Below are positions 1-10,162 of a stretch of 64,000 bases of DNA, piece after piece. Source of the stretch: Pseudomonas sp. FP1742 (lineage in GTDB: Bacteria > Pseudomonadota > Gammaproteobacteria > Pseudomonadales > Pseudomonadaceae); contig NZ_CP117460.1 of the NCBI RefSeq assembly GCF_030687145.1, positions 5,704,001 through 5,768,000 of the forward strand, read 5' to 3'. Each line of letters starts with the position of its first letter. Within the stretch, counting starts at the first letter, position 1. Position numbers and translations under genes: made by a program. A model generated the notes under the pieces. It searched no databases and was not told where the DNA came from. It worked only from the letters and a program-made list of their open reading frames with translations.

Positions 1-96
1 TCAGATTCCTGCTTGGGGAGCAGAAACCCTCTCGGGGTGACTTACTGCGGGGCGCACTTTACAAGCATTTTCCTTTCAGTTCAACAGCCTATCGAA

Positions 97-127
97 AAAA
101 AGGCCTCGCAATGCGAGGCCTCTTTCA
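97..127 (-). terminator. Rho-independent terminator of clpB
   Basis: An inverted repeat of aggcctcgc and gcgaggcct around a tiny loop is flanked by a run of A on the plus strand, which becomes a U-run for minus-strand transcripts. It lies just after the clpB stop codon. Bases 1-96 hold no gene I can recognise. Confidence 0.85.
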
Positions 128-145
128 ATTTGCTGCCGCCTTGGA

Positions 146-2710
146 TCAGACGAAGACGATTTCGTCGTTCTCCACCACACCTTTGGCGGTCTCTCCGGGC
201 ATGAAACGACCCGACAGAATCAGCTGTGCCAGCGGGTTCTCGATCCAGCGCTGGATCGCCCGTTTGAGCGGCCGCGCGCCATAGACCGGGTCGTAACCGA
301 CGGCGATCAGCTTATCCATCGCTTCCGGACTCAGCTCAAGCTTCAGCTCGCGCTCGGTCAGGCGACTACGCAGGCGACCCAACTGGATCTCGGTAATGCC
401 GGCGATCTGATCCCGAGCCAATGGTTCGAAGATCACCACTTCGTCGACCCGGTTGATGAACTCCGGCCGGAAGTGCGTGGAAATCGCATCCATCACCGCC
501 GCGCGCTGCGCTTCACGATCACCGACCAGTTCCTGGATCTGCACCGAGCCCAGGTTGGAGGTCATGACGATCACGGTATTTTTGAAATCCACCGTGCGGC
601 CATGGCTGTCGGTCAAACGGCCATCTTCGAGCACTTGCAGCAAGATGTTGAACACGTCCGGGTGGGCCTTCTCGACCTCGTCCAGGAGGATCACCGAGTA
701 AGGCTTGCGACGCACCGCCTCGGTCAGGTAACCGCCCTCCTCATAGCCCACGTAGCCCGGTGGCGCGCCGATCAGCCGAGCCACGGAATGCTTCTCCATG
801 AACTCGGACATGTCGATCCGCACCATCGCCTCTTCGGTATCAAAGAGGAACTCGGCCAGCGCCTTGCACAACTCGGTTTTACCGACACCGGTCGGGCCGA
901 GGAACATGAATGAGCCGCTCGGACGATTCGGATCGGACAACCCGGCACGGGAACGCCGCACCGCGTTGGAGACAGCGATCACCGCTTCGTCCTGGCCGAT
1001 CACACGTTGGTGCAACAGGCTTTCCATCTTCATCAGTTTTTCGCGCTCGCCCTCGAGCATTTTCGCCACGGGGATGCCGGTCCACTTCGACACTACTTCA
1101 GCGATCTCTTCTTCAGTCACCTTGCTGCGCAGCAACTGGTTTTCGCTTTTGCCATGCTGATCGACCATTTGCAGGCTGCGCTCCAGGTCCGGGATCACCC
1201 CGTATTGCAGCTCGGCCATGCGGTTCAAATCACCTTTACGGCGCGCGGCTTCCAGTTCCTGACGGGACTGTTCGATTTTCTGCTGGATCTGCGCCGAACC
1301 CTGGACCTCGGCTTTTTCCGAATTCCAGATTTCTTCGAGGTCCGAATACTCACGCTCGTGGCGGGCGATTTCTTCCTGCAGTTTTTCCAGACGTTTCTTC
1401 GCCGCGTCGTCGCTTTCTTTCTTCAGCGCCTGGGATTCCACCTTCAGCTGAATCAGACGACGTTCCAGACGGTCCAGCACTTCCGGCTTTGAGTCGATCT
1501 CCATGCGGATGCGGCTGGCGGCTTCGTCGATCAGGTCGATGGCTTTGTCCGGCAACTGACGGTCGGTGATGTAGCGATGACTGAGCTTGGCCGCGGCAAT
1601 GATTGCGCCGTCGGTGATCGCCACCTTGTGGTGAACCTCGTAACGCTCTTTCAGGCCACGCAGGATGGCGATGGTGTCTTCTTCGCTCGGCTCGTCCACC
1701 AACACTTTCTGGAAGCGCCGTTCGAGGGCCGCGTCCTTCTCTATATATTGACGGTACTCGTTGAGCGTGGTCGCGCCGACGCAATGCAGCTCACCGCGAG
1801 CCAATGCCGGTTTGAGCATGTTGCCGGCGTCCATCGAGCCTTCGCCCTTGCCCGCGCCGACCATGGTGTGCAATTCGTCGATGAACAGAATGATCTGCCC
1901 TTCCTGCTTCGACAGTTCGTTGAGCAGGGACTTGAGGCGTTCTTCGAACTCGCCGCGGTATTTGGCACCGGCAATCAATGCCCCCATATCCAGGGACAAA
2001 AGGCGCCTGCCTTTGAGACCGTCCGGCACTTCACCGTTGATGATGCGCTGAGCCAAGCCTTCGGCGATGGCGGTTTTACCCACGCCAGGTTCACCGATCA
2101 GCACCGGATTGTTCTTGGTGCGGCGTTGCAGAACCTGAATGGTGCGGCGAATTTCATCGTCACGGCCGATCACCGGATCAAGCTTGCCCTCTTCGGCGCG
2201 CTTGGTCAGGTCGATGGTGTATTTATCCAGCGCCTGGCGTGACTCTTCCTGATTGGCGTCATTGACCGCCTCACCGCCACGCAGATTATTGATCGCGTTT
2301 TCCAGGGCTTTCTTGCTCACGCCCTGACCGAGCAGCAATTTGCCCAGTTTGCTGTTCTCGTCCATCGCGGCGAGCAGCACCAGCTCGCTGGAAATGAATT
2401 GGTCACCCTTCTGCTGCGCCAGGCGATCGGCCTGGTTGAGCAGGCGCGCCAGATCCTGCGACATGTTCACGTCGCCGGTCGGGTTCTGGATTTTCGGCAA
2501 CTGATCAAGTGCTTTGGTCAGTTCTTTACGCAAGCTGCTGACGTCGAACCCCACCTGCATCAACAGTGGCTTGATCGAACCGCCCTGTTGCTCAAGCATG
2601 GCCTGCATCAGATGCGCCGGCTCGATGGCCGGATGATCGAGACCGACGGCCAGGGATTGGGCGTCGGACAAGGCTAACTGCAACTTGCTGGTTAAACGGT
2701 CTATACGCAT
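146..2710 (-). CDS. clpB: ATP-dependent disaggregase ClpB
   Basis: Hexameric AAA+ chaperone of the cytoplasm that, with DnaK, extracts and refolds proteins from aggregates after heat stress. The 854-residue product has the full ClpB layout: an N-terminal Clp_N repeat domain (about 1-145), a first ATPase domain with Walker A GEPGVGKT near residue 204, a long charged coiled-coil middle domain (about 400-530) that separates ClpB from ClpA/ClpC, and a second ATPase domain with GPTGVGKTE near 604. Length matches the family. An AAGGAAGG ribosome-binding site precedes the ATG. A sigma-32-like promoter lies upstream and a terminator follows. It is monocistronic. Confidence 0.98.
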   Translation of the reverse strand: MRIDRLTSKLQLALSDAQSLAVGLDHPAIEPAHLMQAMLEQQGGSIKPLLMQVGFDVSSLRKELTKALDQLPKIQNPTGDVNMSQDLARLLNQADRLAQQKGDQFISSELVLLAAMDENSKLGKLLLGQGVSKKALENAINNLRGGEAVNDANQEESRQALDKYTIDLTKRAEEGKLDPVIGRDDEIRRTIQVLQRRTKNNPVLIGEPGVGKTAIAEGLAQRIINGEVPDGLKGRRLLSLDMGALIAGAKYRGEFEERLKSLLNELSKQEGQIILFIDELHTMVGAGKGEGSMDAGNMLKPALARGELHCVGATTLNEYRQYIEKDAALERRFQKVLVDEPSEEDTIAILRGLKERYEVHHKVAITDGAIIAAAKLSHRYITDRQLPDKAIDLIDEAASRIRMEIDSKPEVLDRLERRLIQLKVESQALKKESDDAAKKRLEKLQEEIARHEREYSDLEEIWNSEKAEVQGSAQIQQKIEQSRQELEAARRKGDLNRMAELQYGVIPDLERSLQMVDQHGKSENQLLRSKVTEEEIAEVVSKWTGIPVAKMLEGEREKLMKMESLLHQRVIGQDEAVIAVSNAVRRSRAGLSDPNRPSGSFMFLGPTGVGKTELCKALAEFLFDTEEAMVRIDMSEFMEKHSVARLIGAPPGYVGYEEGGYLTEAVRRKPYSVILLDEVEKAHPDVFNILLQVLEDGRLTDSHGRTVDFKNTVIVMTSNLGSVQIQELVGDREAQRAAVMDAISTHFRPEFINRVDEVVIFEPLARDQIAGITEIQLGRLRSRLTERELKLELSPEAMDKLIAVGYDPVYGARPLKRAIQRWIENPLAQLILSGRFMPGETAKGVVENDEIVFV

Positions 2711-2780
2711 GGGTCACCTTCCTTTTGAGCAGGCCGGACCTATAAACATCCCGAATGAAGAAACCTGCCAGATACCGCTA

Positions 2781-2809
2781 TAGATGTGGTCGATTCTGGG
2801 AGATTCAAG
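2781..2809 (-). promoter_or_regulatory. Sigma-32 (RpoH) heat-shock promoter of clpB
   Basis: Read on the minus strand, CTTGAA is followed after 14 bases by CCACATCTA. This is one mismatch from the RpoH consensus CTTGAA-N13-15-CCCCATnT. It sits about 70 bases upstream of the clpB start. RpoH control of clpB is established in enterobacteria and matches what is seen here. Confidence 0.75.
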
Positions 2810-2839
2810 CGTCGTGCAGTTGATGTAGATCAGAGAAGT

Positions 2840-3562
2840 CTAGCGTTCGAGCCAGATCAGAGAGGCAAACCTGCCGGTGCGTGGACTGCGGCGGTAAGAA
2901 AAGAAGCGAGGATCAGTCACGGTACAGAATCCGCCGCCATAAACAGCGGTAACCCCGCGAGCGGCCAGACGTAAACGCGCCAGCTCATAGATGTCGGCCA
3001 TGAACTTGCCGGCATTCTGGCTCGGCACGAAGGCTTTGGCGGCTTCAGGCAATTGCTGGACGAAGGTTTCGCGCACTTCCGGGCCGACTTCAAAGGCTTG
3101 AGGGCCAATGGCCGGGCCGAGCCAGACCAGTACGTCTTCGGGCGGTACAGCCAGACTGTCGAGGGTCGCTTCCAGCACACCCGCCGCCAGCCCGCGCCAA
3201 CCGGCATGGGCGGCAGCGACGCGGGTGCCGGCACGGTCGCAAAACAGCGCAGGAAGGCAATCGGCGGTCATCGCTGTGCAAGCGATACCGGGTGTTGCCG
3301 TCCAGCTGGCGTCGGCAGTGGCTACCAGGTTTGGGTCCGCTTGGGCCACGACAATGCCGTGAACCTGCTTTAACCAGGCCGGTTGAATCGAGAAACGATC
3401 GGTGAGACGACGGCGGTTTTCGGCGACGGCTTCAGGGCTGTCGTCGACGTGATCGCCGAGGTTGAGGCTGTCGAACGGCGCCAGACTGACGCCGCCCGCA
3501 CGGGTGGTAACGCAAGCCTTGACGCTGGCCGGCGCAGGCCAGTCAGGCGTCAGCCAGGTCAT
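2840..3562 (-). CDS. pgeF: Peptidoglycan editing factor PgeF / multicopper polyphenol oxidase family (YfiH)
   Basis: Member of the Cu-oxidase_4/YfiH family, about 240 residues as expected. Members have been described as purine nucleoside phosphorylases/laccases and, in E. coli, as an enzyme that prevents misincorporation of serine into peptidoglycan precursors. The three metal-ligand segments are visible: LKQVHG (His), ADCLPALFCD (Cys) and AAHAGWRG (His). The start codon overlaps the stop of upstream rluD in an ATGA arrangement (3559-3562), so the two are translationally coupled. That rluD-pgeF order is common in pseudomonads. The exact substrate cannot be told from sequence. Confidence 0.93.
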   Translation of the reverse strand: MTWLTPDWPAPASVKACVTTRAGGVSLAPFDSLNLGDHVDDSPEAVAENRRRLTDRFSIQPAWLKQVHGIVVAQADPNLVATADASWTATPGIACTAMTADCLPALFCDRAGTRVAAAHAGWRGLAAGVLEATLDSLAVPPEDVLVWLGPAIGPQAFEVGPEVRETFVQQLPEAAKAFVPSQNAGKFMADIYELARLRLAARGVTAVYGGGFCTVTDPRFFSYRRSPRTGRFASLIWLER

Positions 3563-4521
3563 CCGATGAACGCCTCGCGGTCTTGCTTGAGCAGCGACAG
3601 CAACCAGACGAAGTCATCCGGCAGTGGCGATTCCCAACTCATGCGTTTACCGGTGGTCGGATGATCCAGCTCCAGGAACCGTGCATGCAGCGCCTGACGC
3701 GGGAAGTTCTTCAGGGATTCGACCATGGTCACACTGGCGGCCGGCGGAATACGGAAACGGCCGCCGTAGGCAGGATCTCCGACCAACGGGTAGTTGATGT
3801 GCGCCATGTGCACGCGAATCTGGTGCGTACGACCGGTTTCCAGCTTCACCCGCACGTGAGTGTGGGAGCGGAAACGCTCGAGCACGCGGTAATGGCTGAC
3901 GGCTTGCTTGCCACCTTCCATCACCGCCATGCGCTGGCGTTGCTGGCCGTGACGACCGATCGGCGCGTTGATCTTGCCGCCGGCGGTCACTACACCAATC
4001 ACGATGCACTCGTAGATCCGGCTGACGCTACGGCTCTGCAATTGCGTGACCAGTTGTGTCTGCGCCTGAATGGTCTTGGCCACCACCATCAGACCGGTGG
4101 TGTCCTTGTCCAGGCGATGCACGATACCGGCGCGGGGCACATTGATGATGTCCGGCACGTGGTGCAGCAAGGCGTTGAGCAAGGTGCCGTCGGCGTGACC
4201 GGCGGCCGGATGCACCACCAGGCCCGCGGGCTTGTTGATCACCAGGATGTCGTCGTCTTCGTAGACGATGTCCAGCTCGATGTCTTGAGCGATCCATTCG
4301 CCCTGAGCTTCCTGCTCGGCAGTCAGTTCAAGAATGGCGCCACCGTGAACGATGTCTCGCGGGCGGATAACCGCCCCATCCACAGTCAGGCGGCCGTCTT
4401 TGATCCAGGCGGAAAGGCGCGAGCGCGAGTGCTCAGCGAATAATTGTGCGGCGACTTGATCGAGGCGTTGGCCGCCCAATTCGGACGGCACCTCTGCGCG
4501 AAGTTCAATTTTATCGGACAT
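3559..4521 (-). CDS. rluD: 23S rRNA pseudouridine(1911/1915/1917) synthase RluD
   Basis: Isomerises three uridines of helix 69 in 23S rRNA, a step needed for normal ribosome assembly. The N-terminus (about residues 15-75) is an S4-type RNA-binding domain ([13 protein letters not shown] onward). The catalytic domain carries the RluA-family motif [12 protein letters not shown] with the nucleophilic Asp, and later [11 protein letters not shown]. The ATG at 4521 gives the usual 320-residue protein beginning [11 protein letters not shown]; an in-frame GTG at 4542 is possible but has a poorly spaced ribosome site. It is divergent from bamD and overlaps pgeF by 4 bases. Confidence 0.97.
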   Translation of the reverse strand: MSDKIELRAEVPSELGGQRLDQVAAQLFAEHSRSRLSAWIKDGRLTVDGAVIRPRDIVHGGAILELTAEQEAQGEWIAQDIELDIVYEDDDILVINKPAGLVVHPAAGHADGTLLNALLHHVPDIINVPRAGIVHRLDKDTTGLMVVAKTIQAQTQLVTQLQSRSVSRIYECIVIGVVTAGGKINAPIGRHGQQRQRMAVMEGGKQAVSHYRVLERFRSHTHVRVKLETGRTHQIRVHMAHINYPLVGDPAYGGRFRIPPAASVTMVESLKNFPRQALHARFLELDHPTTGKRMSWESPLPDDFVWLLSLLKQDREAFIG

Positions 4522-4547
4522 GCTCAGACTAGGCGTCGGCACAGCCT

Positions 4548-4577
4548 TTGGTTTCGGCTGCGCGCTTGTGGTTAAAT
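4548..4577 (+). promoter_or_regulatory. Candidate sigma-70 promoter of bamD
   Basis: TTGGTT and TTAAAT are separated by 18 bases in the rluD-bamD divergent gap, about 95 bases before the bamD start. Only the general hexamer match supports it. Confidence 0.35.
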
Positions 4578-4672
4578 ACGGCGTCTTTTGCCCCGAGGCT
4601 TTTCAACGGGGCACTCATCATAACAGGACGGCCCCGCCCAAGACAGCGGCCGTCATAGGGACGCAAGCCGCC

Positions 4673-5695
4673 ATGCAAGTGAAACACCTGCTGCTGATCG
4701 CCATCCTCGCATTGACCGCTGCTTGCTCATCGAAGGAAGTCGTAGACGAAAACCTGAGCGAAGTCGAGCTGTACCAGCAGGCTCAGCACGATCTGGACAA
4801 CAATAGTTACTCCAGCGCCACAGCCAAGCTGAAGGCCCTGGAGTCGCGTTATCCGTTCGGTCGCTACGCCGACCAGGCTCAACTCGAGCTTATCTACGCC
4901 AACTACAAGAACACCGAGCCTGAGGCTGCGAAGTCTGCCGCCGAGCGTTTCATTCGTCTGCACCCACAGCATCCGAACGTGGATTACGCCTACTACCTCA
5001 AGGGCCTGACCTCTTTCGACCAGGACGTCGGTCTGTTGTCGCGTTTCCTGCCGCTGGACATGACCAAGCGTGACCCGGGCGCTGCCCGCGACTCCTACAA
5101 TGAGTTCGCCCAACTGACCAGCCGCTTCCCGAACAGCCGCTACTCGCCGGATGCCAAGCAGCGCATGATTTACCTGCGCAACCTGCTGGCGGCCTACGAG
5201 ATTCACGTTGCCGACTATTACCTGACCCGTCAGGCCTATGTCGCCGCCGCGAACCGTGGTCGTTATGTGGTGGAAAACTTCCAGGAAACCCCTTCGGTCG
5301 GTGACGGCCTGGCGGTGATGGTCGAGTCCTACCAGCGTCTGCACCTGGACGAACTGGCGGCGACCAGCCTCGAGACCCTGAAGCTCAACTACCCGAACCA
5401 CCCGACGCTGGTGGACGGTCAGTTCGTACCGCGGGTTGCCGAAGCGGACAACCGTTCATGGCTGAGCAAGGCCACCCTGGGCCTGATCGAATCCCGTCCG
5501 CCGCTGCCGCCGGGCGAAACCCGCGCCAACCAGGACGTGCAGAAGCAGTTCCAGGATGCCAAGGACGCGATTCCGAACGAGCTCAAGCCTAAAGATGAAA
5601 ACGGCGATGTGATCGAAGAAGAGAAACACGAGTCCGAAGCCAACACCACCGACCGTTCGTGGTTCAGCTACATGACCTTCGGCGTGTTTGACTGA
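4673..5695 (+). CDS. bamD: Outer membrane assembly lipoprotein BamD (ComL)
   Basis: Essential partner of BamA in the beta-barrel assembly machine, anchored by lipid to the inner face of the outer membrane. Starting at the ATG at 4673 gives a signal peptide [18 protein letters not shown] with lipobox LTAAC, so the mature protein starts at Cys18. The rest is tetratricopeptide-like helical repeats (for example [22 protein letters not shown], cut here by sense, then [20 protein letters not shown]). The 340-residue product matches Pseudomonas ComL. An in-frame extension to 4520 would bury the signal peptide and is rejected. A strong terminator follows. Confidence 0.96.
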   Translation: MQVKHLLLIAILALTAACSSKEVVDENLSEVELYQQAQHDLDNNSYSSATAKLKALESRYPFGRYADQAQLELIYANYKNTEPEAAKSAAERFIRLHPQHPNVDYAYYLKGLTSFDQDVGLLSRFLPLDMTKRDPGAARDSYNEFAQLTSRFPNSRYSPDAKQRMIYLRNLLAAYEIHVADYYLTRQAYVAAANRGRYVVENFQETPSVGDGLAVMVESYQRLHLDELAATSLETLKLNYPNHPTLVDGQFVPRVAEADNRSWLSKATLGLIESRPPLPPGETRANQDVQKQFQDAKDAIPNELKPKDENGDVIEEEKHESEANTTDRSWFSYMTFGVFD

Positions 5696-5714
5696 CGCTG
5701 GCATGTTGTACGGG

Positions 5715-5741
5715 AAGGCGCCTTTCGAGGCGCCTTTTTAT
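5715..5741 (+). terminator. Rho-independent terminator of bamD
   Basis: Perfect 8-base stem aaggcgcc/ggcgcctt with loop tttcga, followed by TTTTTA, 20 bases after the bamD stop codon. Confidence 0.9.
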
Positions 5742-5829
5742 TGCCTGATTTCAGGGTGAGTGTATTGCGCTGTGCGCTTGCCCCGTCCTTGGCTAAACTG
5801 CCAATTCATTAATCAAAAAGCAGCTCACC

Positions 5830-6063
5830 ATGCTTCGTCTATTGTTCTGGATCGCCCTGATTGCCGCGGCCGTATGGTTCTGGCGCAAGTTCAAGGGCCC
5901 GACGTCGGTCGCCAACACACCCCGCGAGCAAGATGCTCCGCCCATGGTTCGCTGCGCTCATTGCGGCGTACACCTGCCCCGCGACCGCGCGCTGAAACTC
6001 GAACAACAGTGGTATTGCAGCCAGGCTCACCTCGAGCAAGGCCCGGGCTCCAGTGATCGCTGA
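5830..6063 (+). CDS. PP0621-family small membrane-anchored zinc-ribbon protein
   Basis: A 77-residue protein with one N-terminal transmembrane helix (LLFWIALIAAAVWFW) and a small cysteine-rich C-terminal domain: CAHC followed 18-20 residues later by YCSQAH, which looks like a Cys3-His zinc site. Function is unknown. It sits directly upstream of pilS; its last 11 bases overlap the pilS GTG start, so pilS translation is probably coupled to it. I recognise it as the small conserved protein upstream of pilS in pseudomonads but know of no assigned role. Confidence 0.85.
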   Translation: MLRLLFWIALIAAAVWFWRKFKGPTSVANTPREQDAPPMVRCAHCGVHLPRDRALKLEQQWYCSQAHLEQGPGSSDR

Positions 6064-7642
6064 GACGCCCAGTCCCGGCAACAAACAGGCCCAGCGACTG
6101 CTGCGCCTCTATCACCTCTACCGCTTAAGCGTCGGCATCACTCTGGTGCTGTTGATCTCCAGCAACATGGACAACCAGTTGCTGAAGTTCGCCAATGACG
6201 ACCTGCTGCGCAATGGCAGCTGGTTGTATCTGGTGCTGAATATCCTGCTGGTGGTCTTTCTGGGGAACACCCGGCACCCCGCGCAGTTGTTCAGCCTGGC
6301 GCTGGTTGATGTCCTGCTGCTGTGCGGCCTTTTCTACGCGGCAGGCGGCATGGCCAGTGCCATCGGCAATTTGCTGATCGTGTCAGTGGCCATCAGCAAT
6401 ACCCTGCTACGCGGGCGTATCGGCCTGCTGATCGCAGCAGTCGGAGCCCTTGGGATCGTGGGTTTGAGCTTCATCCTGAGTTTCAGCCATCCCGCCAGCC
6501 CCAGTGATTACCTGCAAATCGGCACCCTCGGCGCCCTGTGTTTTGCCGCGGCACTGCTGGTGCAGGGCTTGACCCGACGCCTGGAGGTCAGCGAAACCCT
6601 GGCCGAACAGCGGGCCAGCGAAGTACTCAGCCTGGAAGCGCTCAACGCACTGATCCTGCAACGCATGCGCACGGGCATTCTGGTGCTCGACGACCAGCGC
6701 CGGGTGCAACTGGCCAATCACAGCGCCTTGACCTTACTGGGACAGGAAAAACTGGATGGCCAGTTGGTTGACGACTATTCAATGCCGTTGGTCGAGCGGC
6801 TCCAACTATGGTTCAACAATCCGACTCTGCGCCCGCAAAGCCTGAAAATCGCCAGCAACGGCCTGGAGTTGCAACCGAGCTTCATTGCCCTGGACCAAAG
6901 CCCGCACCACCAGACGCTGGTCTTTCTCGAAGACCTCGCCCAAATCGCCCAACAGGCGCAACAACTGAAACTCGCCGCCCTCGGTCGCCTGACCGCCGGT
7001 ATTGCCCATGAGATCCGCAATCCGCTGGGCGCCATTAGTCATGCCGCGCAGTTACTGCAGGAATCCGAGGAACTGAACGGCGCGGATCGACGTCTGACGC
7101 AGATTATTCAAGACCACTCTCAGCGCATGAATCGGGTTATCGAAAACGTTCTGCAACTGTCTCGCCGTCAGCAAACCGTGCCGCAACGGCTCGATTTGAA
7201 GCCGTGGCTGGAGCATTTCGTCGCCGAAACCCGCGAAAACTCGACCGACCGTCAGCAGATTCATCTGCGCATCGGTTCGGGAGACTTCAAAACCCTGATG
7301 GATCCGAATCAGCTGACCCAGATTCTCGACAATTTATTGCGCAATGCCTGGCGTCATAGCGCCCTCAAGCACGATCAGGCGCAAGTCTGGCTTGAGTTGT
7401 TTGTCGACCCCGACAGCCAGTTGCCGACTCTTGAAGTCCTGGACGATGGCCCCGGTGTGGCGCCGGATCAGCGCACGCACTTATTCGAACCATTCTTCAC
7501 CACCAGCAGCCAGGGCACTGGCCTGGGGCTTTATCTGTCCCGTGAGCTGTGCGAAAGCAATCAGGCCCGCCTAGACTTCAAATCACGCCAAGGCGGCGGC
7601 TGCTTTCGCATCACCTTTGCTCACGGACGGAAACAAAGTTGA
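6053..7642 (+). CDS. pilS: Sensor histidine kinase PilS
   Basis: Inner-membrane sensor kinase that phosphorylates PilR to set pilin (pilA) transcription. About six hydrophobic segments fill residues 20-175 (for example SVGITLVLLIS and LVDVLLLCGLFYAAGG), then a PAS-like linker. The transmitter has an H-box GIAHEIRNPLGA with phospho-His at residue 319, an N-box DNLLRNAWRHS, and G boxes DDGPGV and GTGLGLYLS. His319 is the same residue number reported for P. aeruginosa PilS. Translation starts at GTG 6053 inside the previous gene. The stop overlaps the TTG start of pilR. Length 529 matches the family. Confidence 0.97.
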   Translation: MIAETPSPGNKQAQRLLRLYHLYRLSVGITLVLLISSNMDNQLLKFANDDLLRNGSWLYLVLNILLVVFLGNTRHPAQLFSLALVDVLLLCGLFYAAGGMASAIGNLLIVSVAISNTLLRGRIGLLIAAVGALGIVGLSFILSFSHPASPSDYLQIGTLGALCFAAALLVQGLTRRLEVSETLAEQRASEVLSLEALNALILQRMRTGILVLDDQRRVQLANHSALTLLGQEKLDGQLVDDYSMPLVERLQLWFNNPTLRPQSLKIASNGLELQPSFIALDQSPHHQTLVFLEDLAQIAQQAQQLKLAALGRLTAGIAHEIRNPLGAISHAAQLLQESEELNGADRRLTQIIQDHSQRMNRVIENVLQLSRRQQTVPQRLDLKPWLEHFVAETRENSTDRQQIHLRIGSGDFKTLMDPNQLTQILDNLLRNAWRHSALKHDQAQVWLELFVDPDSQLPTLEVLDDGPGVAPDQRTHLFEPFFTTSSQGTGLGLYLSRELCESNQARLDFKSRQGGGCFRITFAHGRKQS

Positions 7643-8985
7643 ACACGAGCCCACGGCAAAAAGTCCTGATCGTCGACGACGAGCCGGATATCCGCGAACT
7701 CCTGGAAATCACCCTGGGACGGATGAAACTCGACACCTTCAGCGCACGCAACCTCGCGGAAGCGCAGGCGCTGCTGGCACAGGATACGTTCGACCTGTGC
7801 CTGACCGACATGCGCCTGCCTGACGGCACCGGACTGGCGCTGGTACAACACATCCAGCAGCGCTATGCGCAAGTGCCGGTGGCGATGATCACCGCCTACG
7901 GCAGCCTGGAGACCGCTATAAATGCCCTCAAGGCCGGCGCCTTCGACTTTCTGACCAAACCGGTCGACCTCACCCGCCTGCGTGAGCTGGTCATCAGCGC
8001 CCTGAGCTTGCCAGCGCCAGGCGGCGCCAGCAGCGCCATCGACCGTCGGCTGCTGGGCGACTCATTGCCAATGCGCAGCCTGCGCAAACAAATCGACAAA
8101 CTGGCCCGCAGCCAGGCCCCGGTGTATATCAGCGGCGAGTCCGGCAGCGGCAAGGAACTGGTCGCCCGACTGATCCATGACCAAGGCCCACGCGCCAGTC
8201 GACCGTTCATCCCGGTGAACTGCGGGGCGATTCCGTCGGAATTGATGGAAAGCGAATTTTTCGGCCATCGCAAGGGCAGTTTCAGCGGTGCCATCGAAGA
8301 CAAACCCGGGCTGTTCCAGGCCGCCCATGGTGGCACCTTGTTCCTCGACGAAGTGGCCGACCTGCCGCTGGCGATGCAGGTCAAACTGCTGCGGGCGATT
8401 CAGGAGAAAGCCGTTCGCAGCATCGGTGGGCAGCAGGAAACCGTGGTCGATGTGCGCATCCTCTGCGCCACTCATAAAGATCTCGATGCCGAAGTCGCCG
8501 CCGAACGTTTTCGTCAGGACCTGTACTACCGTCTGAACGTGATCGAACTGCGGGTGCCGCCCTTGCGCGAACGCCGCGACGACATTGAGCTTCTAGCCAG
8601 CAATATGCTCAGGCGACTGGCGGCCGGCACGGGCCAACCCGCCGCAAAACTCCACCCGCAAGCCCTCGAAGCGCTGAAAAACTACCGCTTTCCAGGGAAC
8701 GTGCGGGAATTGGAGAACATGATCGAGCGGGCTCACACCTTGTGCGAGAACAAACAGATCGAAGCCAGCGATCTGCGCCTGGCCGAAGGCAACTGCAACC
8801 CCGATGGCGGCGTGCCGGATTTGACGCAGATCGACAACCTGGAAGCCTATCTGGAAAACGTCGAACGCAAACTCATCCTCCAGGCCCTGGAAGAAACCCG
8901 CTGGAACCGCACGGCGGCGGCTCAGCGCTTGAATCTGTCATTTCGGTCAATGCGTTACAGGCTGAAGAAATTGGGTTTGGATTGA
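7639..8985 (+). CDS. pilR: Sigma-54-dependent response regulator PilR
   Basis: NtrC-type activator of pilA in type IV pilus biogenesis and cognate partner of PilS. The receiver domain has the acid pocket DDE near residue 13 and phospho-acceptor Asp57 (LTDMRLP). The AAA+ domain (about 135-370) has Walker A GESGSGKE and the sigma-54 contact loop, which reads GSFSGA instead of the usual GAFTGA. The Fis-type helix-turn-helix is at the C-terminus (NRTAAAQRLNLSFRSMRYRL). The TTG start at 7639 overlaps the pilS stop as TTGA and gives the expected 448 residues; an upstream in-frame ATG at 7549 lies inside pilS. Confidence 0.96.
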   Translation: MNTSPRQKVLIVDDEPDIRELLEITLGRMKLDTFSARNLAEAQALLAQDTFDLCLTDMRLPDGTGLALVQHIQQRYAQVPVAMITAYGSLETAINALKAGAFDFLTKPVDLTRLRELVISALSLPAPGGASSAIDRRLLGDSLPMRSLRKQIDKLARSQAPVYISGESGSGKELVARLIHDQGPRASRPFIPVNCGAIPSELMESEFFGHRKGSFSGAIEDKPGLFQAAHGGTLFLDEVADLPLAMQVKLLRAIQEKAVRSIGGQQETVVDVRILCATHKDLDAEVAAERFRQDLYYRLNVIELRVPPLRERRDDIELLASNMLRRLAAGTGQPAAKLHPQALEALKNYRFPGNVRELENMIERAHTLCENKQIEASDLRLAEGNCNPDGGVPDLTQIDNLEAYLENVERKLILQALEETRWNRTAAAQRLNLSFRSMRYRLKKLGLD

Positions 8986-9004
8986 ACCGTTAAAAGATCT
9001 TCTG

Positions 9005-10105
9005 TCAGATTCGCCCGACTGGCGCATACGGCGCAGGGTCGATAATCGGCGCCCGCCCCAGCATCACATCGGCAAATAACTGACACGACGCCGGCGCCAG
9101 TACCAACCCATTGCGGTAATGCCCACAGTTGAGCCAGAGCCCGTCATATCCCGGTACCCGACCGATATAGGGGATTCCTTCAGGCGATCCGGGCCGCAAC
9201 CCCGCCCAATGCCCCACCACCTCGGCATCCGCCAGCGCCGGAATCAACTCCACCGCCGAGGCCTTCAGACTTTCCAGCGCAGTGTCGGTCGGCGTCTTGT
9301 CGAAGCCCTCATGCTCCAGCGTACTGCCGATCAGGATGTGCCCGTCGCGCCGGGGAATGGCATAACGCCCCTTGGCCAGGACCATGCTCGGCAGGAAATC
9401 CGCCGCGCATTTGTACAGAATCATCTGGCCCTTGACCGGCTCGACCGGCAGTTCCAGGCCCAGGCTTTTAAGCAAGTCACCGCTCCAGGCCCCCGCCGTC
9501 AAAACCACCTCATCCCCCCGAATAGCCCCCATCGAGGTTTGTACCCCGACCACCGCAGCACCTTCACGGATAAACCCGCTGACCTCGCACTGCTCATGAA
9601 TGGTCACGTTCGGCAGCGCCAACAAAGCGGCCTTGAGGGATTTCACCAGCCGTGGATTACGCACATTGGCCACATCGGCCATATAGATCGCCCGCGAAAA
9701 ACCGGCGCCCAATACCGGCACCGCATCGTGGGCCGCAGAGATATCCACAGCCCGCAGCGGACGGTTCTCCCGTTCGGCCCAGGCGAGCGCTTCGGCCTCG
9801 TCATCCAGGTCCAGCCAGTACAACCCGGTGGTGTGTACTTCAGGATCGACACCGGTGGCGGCGAACAAACGCTGGGCCAGCTGTGGATAAAAATCCTGGG
9901 ACCAATGAGCCAACGCAGTGACCGCCGGACTGTAGCGCCACGGGTAGAGCGGCGAAACGATCCCGCCACCGGCCCAGGAGGACTCCTGACCGACGTTCGA
10001 GCGGTCCAGCAGCACCACGCTCTGCACTTCGGACGCGAGATTGAATGCCGTCAGCAGGCCAATCACTCCGCCACCGACAATCACCACTTGCTGTTGCCTG
10101 CTCAT
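9005..10105 (-). CDS. thiO: FAD-dependent glycine oxidase ThiO
   Basis: Flavoenzyme that oxidises glycine to the imine used for the thiazole ring of thiamine. The N-terminal dinucleotide-binding motif is VVIVGGGVIGLLTAFNLA, and a DAO-family C-terminal segment HWAGLRPGSPEGIPYIGRV closes the FAD site. Choosing the ATG at 10105 (MSRQQQVVIVGGG) gives 366 residues, the usual size; the ORF is open to 10141. No other thiamine genes are nearby. The same neighbour position next to the pilus genes is seen in P. aeruginosa. Related amino-acid oxidases cannot be fully excluded. Confidence 0.9.
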   Translation of the reverse strand: MSRQQQVVIVGGGVIGLLTAFNLASEVQSVVLLDRSNVGQESSWAGGGIVSPLYPWRYSPAVTALAHWSQDFYPQLAQRLFAATGVDPEVHTTGLYWLDLDDEAEALAWAERENRPLRAVDISAAHDAVPVLGAGFSRAIYMADVANVRNPRLVKSLKAALLALPNVTIHEQCEVSGFIREGAAVVGVQTSMGAIRGDEVVLTAGAWSGDLLKSLGLELPVEPVKGQMILYKCAADFLPSMVLAKGRYAIPRRDGHILIGSTLEHEGFDKTPTDTALESLKASAVELIPALADAEVVGHWAGLRPGSPEGIPYIGRVPGYDGLWLNCGHYRNGLVLAPASCQLFADVMLGRAPIIDPAPYAPVGRI

Positions 10106-10162
10106 GTTCTGATCCAACCGTTCAATAGACAGAGGGCGCAAAAGGCGCCCGAAAAAAGGAAC

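Noticed and set aside
1..96. Possible RNA gene or leader at the left edge
   Set aside because: No tRNA, rRNA or known sRNA pattern could be recognised in the short stretch visible.
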